Positions 15,495 to 23,533 of a stretch of DNA of 64,000 nucleotides are shown one piece after another (the stretch's first letter is position 1; every line of letters begins with the position of its first letter). The translations under genes were made by a program, and so were the position numbers. The DNA lies in the NCBI GenBank assembly GCA_934457115.1, contig CAKSHI010000001.1:85852-149851 (forward strand), in the 5' to 3' direction. Under the pieces are notes generated by a model. The model was not told the origin of the DNA. It did not search any database and saw only the letters and a program-made list of their open reading frames with translations. This DNA is from an uncultured Eubacteriales bacterium. GTDB lineage: Bacteria > Bacillota > Clostridia > Oscillospirales > Acutalibacteraceae.

Positions 15495-16850
15495 TTGATC
15501 CCAATGAAAATAAATTCTACTTTTTTTAAGAATAAAACATTTATTATATGTGTTTCAATCTCAATAACTGCAATAATTATCGCAATCACCTACGCTGTAG
15601 GATATAAAACCGCTATGAACAAGTTTAACAAAGTTTTGACTGAGGTTAATGAAAGACAGTCTATGTATGCACAGCTTAGTGAAGTTGACCAAATCGTGAG
15701 GCAAAACTACGTTGGCCAAATCGATGAAGATAAGCTAAAAGACGGTTTGTCCTCAGGCTATATATCAAGTCTTGACGAGTATTACGCTCTATATCTTAAT
15801 GCAGATGAGTACAAAAGCTACTCTGAACTTCAATCAAGCAAATATACGGATCTAGGTATAAAATCAATCAAAACTAAAGATTCTAATATAGAAGTTACTG
15901 ATGTAGTTGAAGGTTCTCCGGCTCAAAAAGCAGACATACAAAAAGGCGATATTATAACATCTATCGCCTCTCAAAATGTAAGGGATATTGGTTATGATAA
16001 GGCCTTGATAATACTAAATAAAGCAATAGGAGAAACTGTCGACATCGAATTCATTCGTACCTTGCCGGACCCGCCCTATAGTGAAACAAAAAAGGTCAGT
16101 GTAACATACGAAAGTTATTATAAAAAGCCTCTAACATATAAAATGCTTGAAAATAATAACATAGGTAAAATTACAATATCAGAACTTTCAGCTGACAGTA
16201 TAAACGCATTCGATTTAGCTGTATCTGAACTTAAAGCAAATTCAGCCGAAAAGTTTATCCTTGATTTAAGAAACTGTAAGGGTGAAGAGGCATTATATGC
16301 TGCTAAAATTTTAGATAAAATTCTTCCTGAAGGTACTTTAATCAACTCTGTCGACAAAAATGGTAAAAGCGAAGTGCTCTATACCTCTAATCCATCAGAA
16401 TTCCAAGATCCTATAGTTGTATTGATTAACAGCGGCACAAGTGGAGCCGGAGAGTTAATTGCATCTGCTATTAAGGATTTTGAAAAGGGTGAAGTTATAG
16501 GTCAAACCACCGGTGGTAATGCAACTATGAAAAAAGCATATCCATTATCAGACGGATCTGCTATTATCATATCAGTATCTAACTATACCACCAAATCAGG
16601 TAATATTATCACTAATCATGGTGTATCGCCCAATAAGGAAGTGGAACTATCTAACGAAAAAAGAAACCTTTTAGATAGATATAATCTTTCTGATAATGAT
16701 GACGATCAACTTCAGTCTGCCATCGAGTCCTTAGGTGGAATTACATATTCTAAGTTTTTAGAGATGCAAGAACTTGCTAAGGCTGAAGAAGCTGCAGCAG
16801 AAAATCTTCTATCAGAAAATGAAGCAGCAGAAAACCAAAATCAAGAATAA
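15495..16850 (+). CDS. S41/PDZ (CtpA-like) protein lacking catalytic residues
   Basis: A 451-residue protein with an N-terminal TM (about 14-36), a PDZ domain (about 115-195) and an S41 C-terminal-processing-protease domain (about 220-385). The S41 active-site loop normally reads SASASE with the third residue catalytic; here the aligned stretch is TSGAGE, with glycine there. The catalytic lysine, normally in FGKG, is replaced by Asn in TGGNATMKK. The usual RNNPGG is RNCKGEE. It is thus predicted to be a non-proteolytic scaffold. The Glu/Ala-rich tail (about 420-451) is unusual. Start TTG 15495 or ATG 15504. Probably co-transcribed with ftsEX and the M23 gene. Confidence 0.85.
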   Translation: MIPMKINSTFFKNKTFIICVSISITAIIIAITYAVGYKTAMNKFNKVLTEVNERQSMYAQLSEVDQIVRQNYVGQIDEDKLKDGLSSGYISSLDEYYALYLNADEYKSYSELQSSKYTDLGIKSIKTKDSNIEVTDVVEGSPAQKADIQKGDIITSIASQNVRDIGYDKALIILNKAIGETVDIEFIRTLPDPPYSETKKVSVTYESYYKKPLTYKMLENNNIGKITISELSADSINAFDLAVSELKANSAEKFILDLRNCKGEEALYAAKILDKILPEGTLINSVDKNGKSEVLYTSNPSEFQDPIVVLINSGTSGAGELIASAIKDFEKGEVIGQTTGGNATMKKAYPLSDGSAIIISVSNYTTKSGNIITNHGVSPNKEVELSNEKRNLLDRYNLSDNDDDQLQSAIESLGGITYSKFLEMQELAKAEEAAAENLLSENEAAENQNQE

Positions 16851-16861
16851 AAACATAATAA

Positions 16862-16900
16862 TAGAGATCTTGAACATGATTCAGGATCTCTACTTTCATT
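16862..16900 (+). terminator. terminator of the ftsEX cluster
   Basis: AGAGATC pairs with GATCTCT, with TGAA/TTCA inside, followed by TACTTTCATTTT. Confidence 0.65.
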
Positions 16901-17019
16901 TTACTTAACCAAATAACTAATCGTTTATTTTGCTTGATATAGGTCATTTAGCCTTAATTAATATAAAGGATATATAGAACCCTCTAGCTCGTCTTAAACA
17001 GCCTATTTTAAGCATTATA

Positions 17020-17061
17020 ACTAAAAAGTGGACCTTATAGATATTCCCTACAAGGTCCACT
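17020..17061 (-). terminator. terminator of the LCP gene
   Basis: AGTGGACCTT (17027-17036) pairs with AAGGTCCACT (17052-17061). Read on the minus strand it ends in a TTTTT run. Confidence 0.85.
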
Positions 17062-17081
17062 AACATTAATTTATAGTAACT

Positions 17082-18092
17082 TTAACTTTCGTATATAAAG
17101 TTTTTCAATAATCTTGTTGCGTTATTAAGATCATAAACAAAATACCAAACACCATTTATCATCTGCCCTTGGGCATTACAATTTTCATTTGGAAGGTTAT
17201 AATCCTCAATTGACGGAGAATTCATAGCTGCCCAAGTACCTATATTAAGCATCTCATTATTGTCAAGTGATGTAGTACAATTAGAAAGCACCGTACTTAT
17301 AAGTTCAGGGTATTTTGTCTTATTCATTCCCCCTGCTTGTGTTATAGCTGCCTCAACAACCTTTCTTTGGTGATTACCTCTTCCAACATCTCCGTTTGAT
17401 GTATATCTGTCCCTTGAATACGCAAGGGCTTGAGCACCAGAAAGGACTTGAACCCCGGAATGTGTTAAAGGTTGACCGATAATCCCCATATTATTGGTCT
17501 CATGCATACTATTGTTAATAAATTCTACCTCTGCATCACTTACATCAAGCGTAACTCCACCTAAATAATCTATAATATTGGCAAATTGATAGAAATTCAA
17601 ACATATAAAATCAGTTATATCCAAATTGAAATTTTGGTTTAAGGTTTTAACTGCTAATGGCGCTTTTCCAAATGCCCATGCATGGTTTATTTTATCCTTA
17701 CCTCTTCCATCTATCGATACATATGTATCTCTCGCAATAGATGTTAACTTTATTTTATTATGAACCTTATCAATAGTAGCTATCATTATGGAGTCCGTTC
17801 TACCACCGTCATCATCGTATCTTGTATCTAATCCATAAAATGCTATATTTATGACATCCTTGCTAAAACGCTCATCTTGAGTTACTCCCAAGTCTTCTCC
17901 CAAGTCAATTCTTTCAACTTTGTTAAGTGTACCGTTTACATAAAGATACATCCCGGCACAAGCAACTAAAATTATCCCCAAAATAATTGAAATAACAATA
18001 ATTACTTTCTTTTTTTTGTTACTAGGTCTATAACGTTTATTCTTACCATGCGAAGAGCTTGAATATATATCCTCATATGTATTATTATCCAT
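17082..18092 (-). CDS. LytR-CpsA-Psr (LCP) family glycopolymer ligase
   Basis: A 336-residue LCP protein, which moves teichoic-acid or capsule-like polymers from the lipid carrier to peptidoglycan. A short basic cytoplasmic N-terminus, a TM at about 29-51 and an extracellular LCP domain from about 80 on. Conserved pieces: GLDTRYDDDGGRTDSIMIA, SIARDTYVSI, INHAWAFG, LAYSRDRYTS and DVGRGNHQRKV, containing the Asp/Arg residues that hold the pyrophosphate and Mg2+. It stands alone between two promoters and terminators. It could attach the glycan made by the 48.7-57.5 kb cluster, but linkage is only by function. Confidence 0.93.
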   Translation of the reverse strand: MDNNTYEDIYSSSSHGKNKRYRPSNKKKKVIIVISIILGIILVACAGMYLYVNGTLNKVERIDLGEDLGVTQDERFSKDVINIAFYGLDTRYDDDGGRTDSIMIATIDKVHNKIKLTSIARDTYVSIDGRGKDKINHAWAFGKAPLAVKTLNQNFNLDITDFICLNFYQFANIIDYLGGVTLDVSDAEVEFINNSMHETNNMGIIGQPLTHSGVQVLSGAQALAYSRDRYTSNGDVGRGNHQRKVVEAAITQAGGMNKTKYPELISTVLSNCTTSLDNNEMLNIGTWAAMNSPSIEDYNLPNENCNAQGQMINGVWYFVYDLNNATRLLKNFIYES

Positions 18093-18105
18093 AAACTTTA
18101 TTCAT

Positions 18106-18120
18106 GCAGTTTAGTACTGC
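18106..18120 (-). promoter_or_regulatory. hairpin between SD and start of the LCP gene
   Basis: GCAGT-TTAGT-ACTGC lies between an upstream SD-like AAGGAAAGGGG and the ATG at 18092. Folding would shorten the roughly 30-base gap to a workable distance. Confidence 0.3.
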
Positions 18121-18155
18121 TACCCCTTTCCTTTATAAATTCAATCACTTAATGA

Positions 18156-18184
18156 ATTTTATCACAATAAATCTCTACTTTCAA
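18156..18184 (-). promoter_or_regulatory. promoter of the LCP gene
   Basis: On the minus strand TTGAAA (18184-18179), a 17-base spacer, TAAAAT (18161-18156). Confidence 0.6.
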
Positions 18185-18331
18185 GCACCAAACATTTAAA
18201 TATATTATATATAGACAACCTTTGTAAATATTTCATTCAATTAGAGGTCATTTTTATATGTATCTATTAACACAAAAATGATAAAATAATAAGAAGAACA
18301 TAATTCACAATAATATAGAATATATTACCCC

Positions 18332-18359
18332 TTGACTTTTTAATTATATATGTTATTAT
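18332..18359 (+). promoter_or_regulatory. promoter of psuK-psuG
   Basis: TTGACT (18332-18337), a 16-base spacer, TATTAT (18354-18359), about 50 bases before the psuK start. Confidence 0.65.
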
Positions 18360-18411
18360 ATAAACAGATAATTAATCAAATAAACATTTATTTAAAAAGG
18401 CCGGTGAACTC

Positions 18412-19515
18412 ATGACTAAAAGAGAAGAAGAAATCCTATCATGGATCGAGGAAAACCCATTAATTTCTCAGCAAGAACTTGCAAAAAGAGCTAATATTAC
18501 TCGATCATCTGTTGGTGTCCATATTTCAAACCTTATGAAAAAAGGGTTAATACAGGGCAAAGGGTATATAATCAGTAAGGATCCATATATTTGCGTCATA
18601 GGCGGAGTTAACTTGGATATATTTGGCTATCCAAATAACCAGCTCATTCCCAAAGACTCAAATGTCGGCAAGGTAAACTATTGCTATGGCGGTGTTGGAA
18701 GAAATATAGCGCATTGCTTAAAACTTCTAGGAAAAAATGTGAAACTCATAACAGCATTTGGCGAGGATAATTCTGCCTCTGAGATTAAAAGAAACTGTCG
18801 AGACCTCTCTATAGATATCATAAATTCATTGACTGTCATTGGTGGATCTACTTCTACTTATCTATCGATTGCTAATGAAAACAGAGATATGGAAATTGCT
18901 ATTTCAGATATGGAAATATACGAAAGTGTCACTCCATTATTCATGTCTTCTAAACTGGATGTTATAAACCGTGCAAATATTTGCGTAATGGATACCAACT
19001 TGCCACAAAAGACAATTGAATTTATTGCTAATAATATAACCGTCCCATTATTTATAGATACCGTATCCGCTACTAAATCCAAAAAAATAGTAAATATTCT
19101 AAATAAGATTCACACTCTCAAACCAAATAAAATTGAAGCTGAGTTTTTAACCGGCATAAGAATAGTAGATGAATCTTCCCTAAAAAGAGCTGCCGAAAAA
19201 CTTCTATCCTTTGGAATTAAAAAGGTATTTATTTCTTTGGGAGATAAAGGAGTATTTTGTGCGGATAAAACTTCCAGCATATTTCTTCCTCCTATACCTG
19301 CAAGAGTAGTAAATGCAACCGGCGCAGGCGATTGCTTTATGGCTGCCCTTGCATGGAGTTATGACCAAGGATATAATACAAGACAAATGGCTTGTGCGGG
19401 AGCTATATGCTCATCTATATGCGTAGAAAGTAAGGACACTGTAAGCTCTAAAATAAGCGAAAGTGCAGTTTTAGGCTTAATAGAAAAATATAACAGTGTC
19501 AATAAATTATATTAA
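18412..19515 (+). CDS. psuK: pseudouridine kinase with N-terminal helix-turn-helix
   Basis: A 367-residue PfkB-family kinase. Residues 1-60 form a winged helix-turn-helix (EEILSWIEENPLISQQELAK, then RSSVGVHISNLMKKG). Residues 62-360 are the sugar-kinase fold, with GGVNLDIFG near its start, GGVGRNIAHCLKLLG, and the catalytic NATGAGDCFMA near 304. The partner psuG 30 bases downstream fixes the substrate as pseudouridine, giving pseudouridine-5'-phosphate. The HTH fusion suggests that the kinase regulates its own operon, a layout known in this subfamily. GGCCGG-type SD before the ATG. Confidence 0.92.
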   Translation: MTKREEEILSWIEENPLISQQELAKRANITRSSVGVHISNLMKKGLIQGKGYIISKDPYICVIGGVNLDIFGYPNNQLIPKDSNVGKVNYCYGGVGRNIAHCLKLLGKNVKLITAFGEDNSASEIKRNCRDLSIDIINSLTVIGGSTSTYLSIANENRDMEIAISDMEIYESVTPLFMSSKLDVINRANICVMDTNLPQKTIEFIANNITVPLFIDTVSATKSKKIVNILNKIHTLKPNKIEAEFLTGIRIVDESSLKRAAEKLLSFGIKKVFISLGDKGVFCADKTSSIFLPPIPARVVNATGAGDCFMAALAWSYDQGYNTRQMACAGAICSSICVESKDTVSSKISESAVLGLIEKYNSVNKLY

Positions 19516-19545
19516 TAAAAAATCACTTATTAAGGAGTCTTTGTA

Positions 19546-20469
19546 ATGAACAATTTAAATCAACACGTTGAGCTTTCATCAGAAGTAAAAGAAGCTTTAG
19601 AACAAGGTAAACCGGTAGTAGCATTAGAGTCTACAATTATTTCACACGGTATGCCATATCCTAAAAACGTAGAAACAGCTTTAAACGTTGAGAAAATTAT
19701 TAGAGAAAACAATGCTGTCCCGGCAACCATAGCTATAATAAAGGGAAAACTAAAAGTAGGCCTTACCGAAGAAGAAATCAACTATCTAGGTAAAAAAGGT
19801 CTTGCAGTTACTAAGGCAAGCCGTAGAGATATCCCTGTTATGATTGCTAAAAAAGAAGATGGTGCAACTACTGTTGCCGCAACTATGATAATAGCAAACC
19901 TTGCAGGAATTAAAATATTTGCAACCGGCGGCATTGGCGGCGTTCATAGAGGTGCAGAAACTACTATGGATATATCCGCTGACTTGGAAGAATTAGCTCA
20001 AACTCCTGTTATGGTAGTGTGCGCAGGCGCTAAATCTATCCTAGACCTAGGTTTAACTATGGAATATTTAGAGACAAAAGGCGTACCCGTACTAGGATAC
20101 CAAACAAAAACTCTACCTGCTTTCTATACCCGTGAAAGTGAATTTAACGTAGACTATCAAATAGATACTCCTGAAGAAATTGCTCAAATATTCAAAGCTA
20201 AAGAAGAAATTTCCTTTAAAACAGGAATGCTCGTAACAAACCCAATTCCAAAAGAATATGCAATGGATCACGATTATATAACAGGATCTATCGAAGAAGC
20301 GGTCAAAGAGGCAAAAGACTTAGGTATAAAAGGTAAAGAAACCACACCGTTCTTGCTAGATAAGATCCAAAAAATCACAAAGGGTACAAGCCTTGAAGCT
20401 AATATTCAATTAGTATATAATAATGCAAAATTAGCTTCTAAAATAGCATGCTCACTTCATAATAATTAA
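19546..20469 (+). CDS. psuG: pseudouridine-5'-phosphate glycosidase
   Basis: A 307-residue PsuG, which reversibly splits pseudouridine-5'-phosphate into uracil and ribose-5-phosphate. Family stretches: VVALESTIISHGMPYPKNVE near the N-terminus, KASRRDIP, DGATTVAATM, FATGGIGGVHRGAE and VVCAGAKSILDL. Length is normal. The gene follows psuK with its own SD AAGGAG and completes the salvage pathway that frees uracil from modified RNA. No nucleoside transporter is adjacent; the Nup system at 33.8-38.5 kb could supply it. Confidence 0.96.
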   Translation: MNNLNQHVELSSEVKEALEQGKPVVALESTIISHGMPYPKNVETALNVEKIIRENNAVPATIAIIKGKLKVGLTEEEINYLGKKGLAVTKASRRDIPVMIAKKEDGATTVAATMIIANLAGIKIFATGGIGGVHRGAETTMDISADLEELAQTPVMVVCAGAKSILDLGLTMEYLETKGVPVLGYQTKTLPAFYTRESEFNVDYQIDTPEEIAQIFKAKEEISFKTGMLVTNPIPKEYAMDHDYITGSIEEAVKEAKDLGIKGKETTPFLLDKIQKITKGTSLEANIQLVYNNAKLASKIACSLHNN

Positions 20470-20539
20470 TATAACATCATATTTATATACAACTGAAAAT
20501 AAAAATAAAATATTTACACCATTATTATTGAATTTTTAA

Positions 20540-20568
20540 TTGCAAAGCGTTTTACTATGTTGTAGAAT
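20540..20568 (+). promoter_or_regulatory. promoter of pgi
   Basis: TTGCAA (20540-20545), a 17-base spacer, TAGAAT (20563-20568). Confidence 0.55.
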
Positions 20569-20599
20569 ATAATATATAAAATGCAAAAGGAGAATTCAA

Positions 20600-21937
20600 A
20601 TGCCAGTTAGATTAAATGATAAATATTTAAAAAACTTTATCACTAATGAGGAATACCTTGCTATATCATCTCAAATTAAAGACGCCCATAATTCACTCCA
20701 CAATGCTTCGGGCCTTGGGAATGACTTTTTGGGATGGTTAGATCTTCCGTCTTCTTTCGACAAGGAGGAATTTTGCAGAATCAAAAAAGCTGCTAAAAAA
20801 ATACAATCCAATTCAGATGTATTTATAGTAATAGGCATCGGCGGATCATATTTGGGTGCAAGAGCAGCGATTGAGTTTCTAAAATCCAACAATTACAATA
20901 TGCTTAAAAAGGATACTCCTGATATTTATTTTGTAGGCAATAACATAAGCTCTACCTATTTAAGTGAAATTATAGATATATGTAAAGACAAAGATATTTC
21001 TATAAATATGATTTCTAAATCGGGTACTACTACAGAACCCGCAATCGCTTTTAGAGTTTTTAGAGAGTTATTAGAAAATAAGTACGGAAAAGAAGAAGCT
21101 AAAAACAGAATCTACTGTACAACTGATAAATCTAAGGGAACATTAAAAGAATTATCCAACAAAGAAGGTTATGAATCCTTCGTAGTACCGGATAATGTCG
21201 GCGGACGTTTCTCAGTTCTCACTGCAGTAGGACTTTTGCCAATTGCTGTCGCAGGCATTGATATAGATTCATTAATGCTTGGTGCAGAAGAGGCAAGTAA
21301 AGCATTTTTAAGCACTGATTTAAATAATAACGATTGCTATAAATATGCTGCAATAAGGAATATTCTATATCGTAAAGGAAAATCCATTGAAATTCTGGCA
21401 AGCTATGAACCATACTTTGCTATGATGGCTGAATGGTGGAAACAACTTTTTGGGGAAAGTGAAGGCAAAGATCAAAAAGGTCTATTCCCCGCCTCTGTCA
21501 TATTCTCGACGGATTTACATTCACTTGGTCAATTCATTCAAGACGGATCAAGGAATTTAATTGAAACAGTTGTCTTAATACAAAAAGCAAAAAAAGATAT
21601 AGAGTTATCTAACGAAGCTGAAAACATTGACGGTCTTAACTTCTTATCCGGTAAAACCATGCAATATGTAAATCTAAAAGCCTTTGAAGGTACTGTTTTA
21701 GCCCATACTGATGGTAATGTCCCTAATATAGTCTTAGAAATCCCTGAACCTTCTGAGAAGGAACTAGGATATTTAATATATTTCTTTGAAAAAGCTTGTG
21801 CTATATCCGGTTATCTACTTGCAGTCAACCCATTTAATCAACCGGGAGTTGAAAGCTATAAGAAAAATATGTTTGCTCTACTCGGTAAACCCGGGTATGA
21901 AGATAAAAAAGCTGAGCTTGAAGCAAGGCTTAAATAA
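20600..21937 (+). CDS. pgi: glucose-6-phosphate isomerase
   Basis: A 445-residue phosphoglucose isomerase interconverting glucose-6-P and fructose-6-P in glycolysis. Signature regions: [20 protein letters not shown], the phosphate-binding [28 protein letters not shown], and the C-terminal [19 protein letters not shown]. The short length (about 445, not 550) is the form usual in Firmicutes. AAAGGAG precedes the ATG. A small P-loop gene follows after 40 bases. Confidence 0.97.
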   Translation: MPVRLNDKYLKNFITNEEYLAISSQIKDAHNSLHNASGLGNDFLGWLDLPSSFDKEEFCRIKKAAKKIQSNSDVFIVIGIGGSYLGARAAIEFLKSNNYNMLKKDTPDIYFVGNNISSTYLSEIIDICKDKDISINMISKSGTTTEPAIAFRVFRELLENKYGKEEAKNRIYCTTDKSKGTLKELSNKEGYESFVVPDNVGGRFSVLTAVGLLPIAVAGIDIDSLMLGAEEASKAFLSTDLNNNDCYKYAAIRNILYRKGKSIEILASYEPYFAMMAEWWKQLFGESEGKDQKGLFPASVIFSTDLHSLGQFIQDGSRNLIETVVLIQKAKKDIELSNEAENIDGLNFLSGKTMQYVNLKAFEGTVLAHTDGNVPNIVLEIPEPSEKELGYLIYFFEKACAISGYLLAVNPFNQPGVESYKKNMFALLGKPGYEDKKAELEARLK

Positions 21938-21977
21938 GAATGCCGTTTAGGCATTACATAAGATGGAGGGAATTTAT

Positions 21978-22394
21978 ATGATAAAACTTATTACAGGTAA
22001 TAAAGGATCAGGCAAAACTAAAAAATTAATTGATTTAACCCAAGAAGCTGTAACAAACTCAAAGGGAAATGTTGTAGTTATCGAAAAAGGTTCTAAACTT
22101 ACATACGATATCAGCCACGAAGCAAGACTAATCGACATCGACAACTCTAACATTTTAGGCCCGGATGCTCTTTATGGATTTATCTGCGGAATATGCGAAG
22201 GTAATTATGATGTAACTGATATATTGGTAGATTCTACTCTTAAAATATGTGAAAATGATTTAGATGCACTTATTGAACTTATTAAAAAGATTGACAGCAC
22301 TTCTAAGAAAACAAATACAAACTTTGTTTTCTCCGTATCTACAGATTCCGAGTCAGTTAAGAACTCCCTTTCTGACATTTGTGAAATAATCTAA
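21978..22394 (+). CDS. small P-loop nucleotide-binding protein
   Basis: A 138-residue protein starting with a clear Walker A (GNKGSGKTKKL, about residues 6-16), like a trimmed P-loop NTPase or nucleoside-kinase fold. A Walker-B-like ILVDSTLKI occurs in the middle, then helix and strand (NFVFSVSTDS). There is no lid or zinc ribbon, so it is not a thymidine kinase. Conserved small ATP-binding proteins of this sort in Clostridia have no assigned role. The start is ATG 21978 after GGAGG; the earlier ATG at 21963 overlaps that SD. Confidence 0.7.
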   Translation: MIKLITGNKGSGKTKKLIDLTQEAVTNSKGNVVVIEKGSKLTYDISHEARLIDIDNSNILGPDALYGFICGICEGNYDVTDILVDSTLKICENDLDALIELIKKIDSTSKKTNTNFVFSVSTDSESVKNSLSDICEII

Positions 22395-22469
22395 TTTAAA
22401 GTACTTACGGGTAATATACTTGGAAATACAATCCAATTTATTTTTATAAAAATATTTTTAACGTAATAC

Positions 22470-22497
22470 TTGAATTTTTCTTTTTATATGGTACAAT
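22470..22497 (+). promoter_or_regulatory. promoter of the probable 6S RNA
   Basis: TTGAAT (22470-22475), a 16-base spacer, TACAAT (22492-22497). Start expected near 22504. Confidence 0.65.
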
Positions 22498-22503
22498 ATA
22501 GTT

Positions 22504-22700
22504 AGGAAGAATCATTCCTGCTTAACACGCGGACTGCATTTATGAACCCTACACTTTTTATTCGGGAGTTTAACTCCGTCGGCGGATTGTAAGCCTTCCG
22601 TTTTTGACGTTAGAAGGGAACATGAACCCGGTGGGAAGACACCCACCTGCATTTCAGTAGCAGGTTATCTACAATGCGATACGTTTAGGCGGGTATATAG
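22504..22700 (+). ncRNA. ssrS: probable 6S RNA (SsrS)
   Basis: An approximately 195-base structured region without an ORF, with its own promoter and terminator. The ends pair (CCTGCTTAACACG at 22517-22529 with CGTTTAGGCGGG at 22682-22693), then GCATT pairs with AATGC. A largely open bubble follows, then a terminal arm with GCCTTC/GAAGG. The 3' side has hairpins GGTGGG/CCCACC and CCTGC/GCAGG. A long closing stem around a bubble that mimics open promoter DNA is the 6S design, and the GAACCC and GAAGACACCC stretches look like firmicute 6S RNAs I remember. 6S binds sigma-A RNA polymerase. The assignment is by eye. Confidence 0.7.
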
Positions 22701-22726
22701 AAAATTATTTATATTTAAATAAAAGT

Positions 22727-22762
22727 ATCCCTTGGTTATGATAAACCAAGGGATTATTTTTA
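22727..22762 (+). terminator. terminator downstream of the 6S RNA
   Basis: ATCCCTTGGTT (22727-22737) pairs with AACCAAGGGAT (22744-22754), then TATTTTT. Confidence 0.85.
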
Positions 22763-22767
22763 CTCAA

Positions 22768-22806
22768 AAATTAAAGCGCCGGGCATTTATTATGCCTTGG
22801 CGCTTA
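22768..22806 (-). terminator. terminator of der-plsY
   Basis: AAGCGCC (22774-22780) pairs with GGCGCTT (22799-22805), with GGCAT/ATGCC inside; on the minus strand it is followed by TAATTTTTG. Confidence 0.8.
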
Positions 22807-22812
22807 TAATTA

Positions 22813-23517
22813 TTACTTATGAAAACTAATTCTCTTTTCCTGCCCTGCTCTAAGCCTTTTTATGTTTGATTTATGCTTATATATAACAAAGGCTGCTATA
22901 AACGTAGCTAAGATTGTAGATATAATTATGTAGTTCAAAATATTTGCCTTGTTTGATGCATCACAATTTAAATAATCAAAGAAAAAGACTATCAAAAAAT
23001 TTGATATAGGGAAAAATGCAGCAGCACATATAGAACCCAATGAAACTATCTTAGAACACAAAAGCACGATAACAAACATCGCTATAACGGCTATAAATAC
23101 TCTAAAATCGATTACTAAAATAATAGCGGAAGCAGTAAGAACACCTTTTCCTCCCCTAAACTTAAAGAAGCATGGGAATACATGCCCTATAAGACAACAT
23201 ATTCCCGCTAAAAAGGCTCCTAATTGTAATACAATGAATGTATTTGAACTTGAGTCTACTAAAAACATAAACATAAACTTTCCAAAAAGTGCTGCCAATA
23301 CACCCTTTAGGAAATCTCCTACTAATGTAAGTGCCGCAGCCTTTTTGCTTGCTGACCTAACAACATTGGTAAGCCCTGCATTGCCGCTCCCCATTGTCCT
23401 AATATCTGCATTATTATGAAATTTCCTTGTTGTAATAATCGAGAAGCTCAAACTTCCCAAAAGATACGAAACTGCCATAGTTAAAATGACAGCTATGCTA
23501 TATTTTAACAAAACCAT
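22813..23517 (-). CDS. plsY: glycerol-3-phosphate acyltransferase PlsY
   Basis: A 234-residue integral membrane enzyme that transfers acyl groups from acyl-phosphate to glycerol-3-phosphate, the first step of phospholipid synthesis. The three PlsY motifs are present: SYLLGSLSFSII near the N-terminus, the GSGNAGLTNVVR loop, and GHVFPCFFKFRGGKGVLTA. Five or more TM helices. It follows der by 16 bases, the widespread der-plsY order. The C-terminus is basic (RLRAGQEKRI), as usual. Confidence 0.95.
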   Translation of the reverse strand: MVLLKYSIAVILTMAVSYLLGSLSFSIITTRKFHNNADIRTMGSGNAGLTNVVRSASKKAAALTLVGDFLKGVLAALFGKFMFMFLVDSSSNTFIVLQLGAFLAGICCLIGHVFPCFFKFRGGKGVLTASAIILVIDFRVFIAVIAMFVIVLLCSKIVSLGSICAAAFFPISNFLIVFFFDYLNCDASNKANILNYIIISTILATFIAAFVIYKHKSNIKRLRAGQEKRISFHK

Positions 23518-23533
23518 ATAATTCTCCCGGTGT

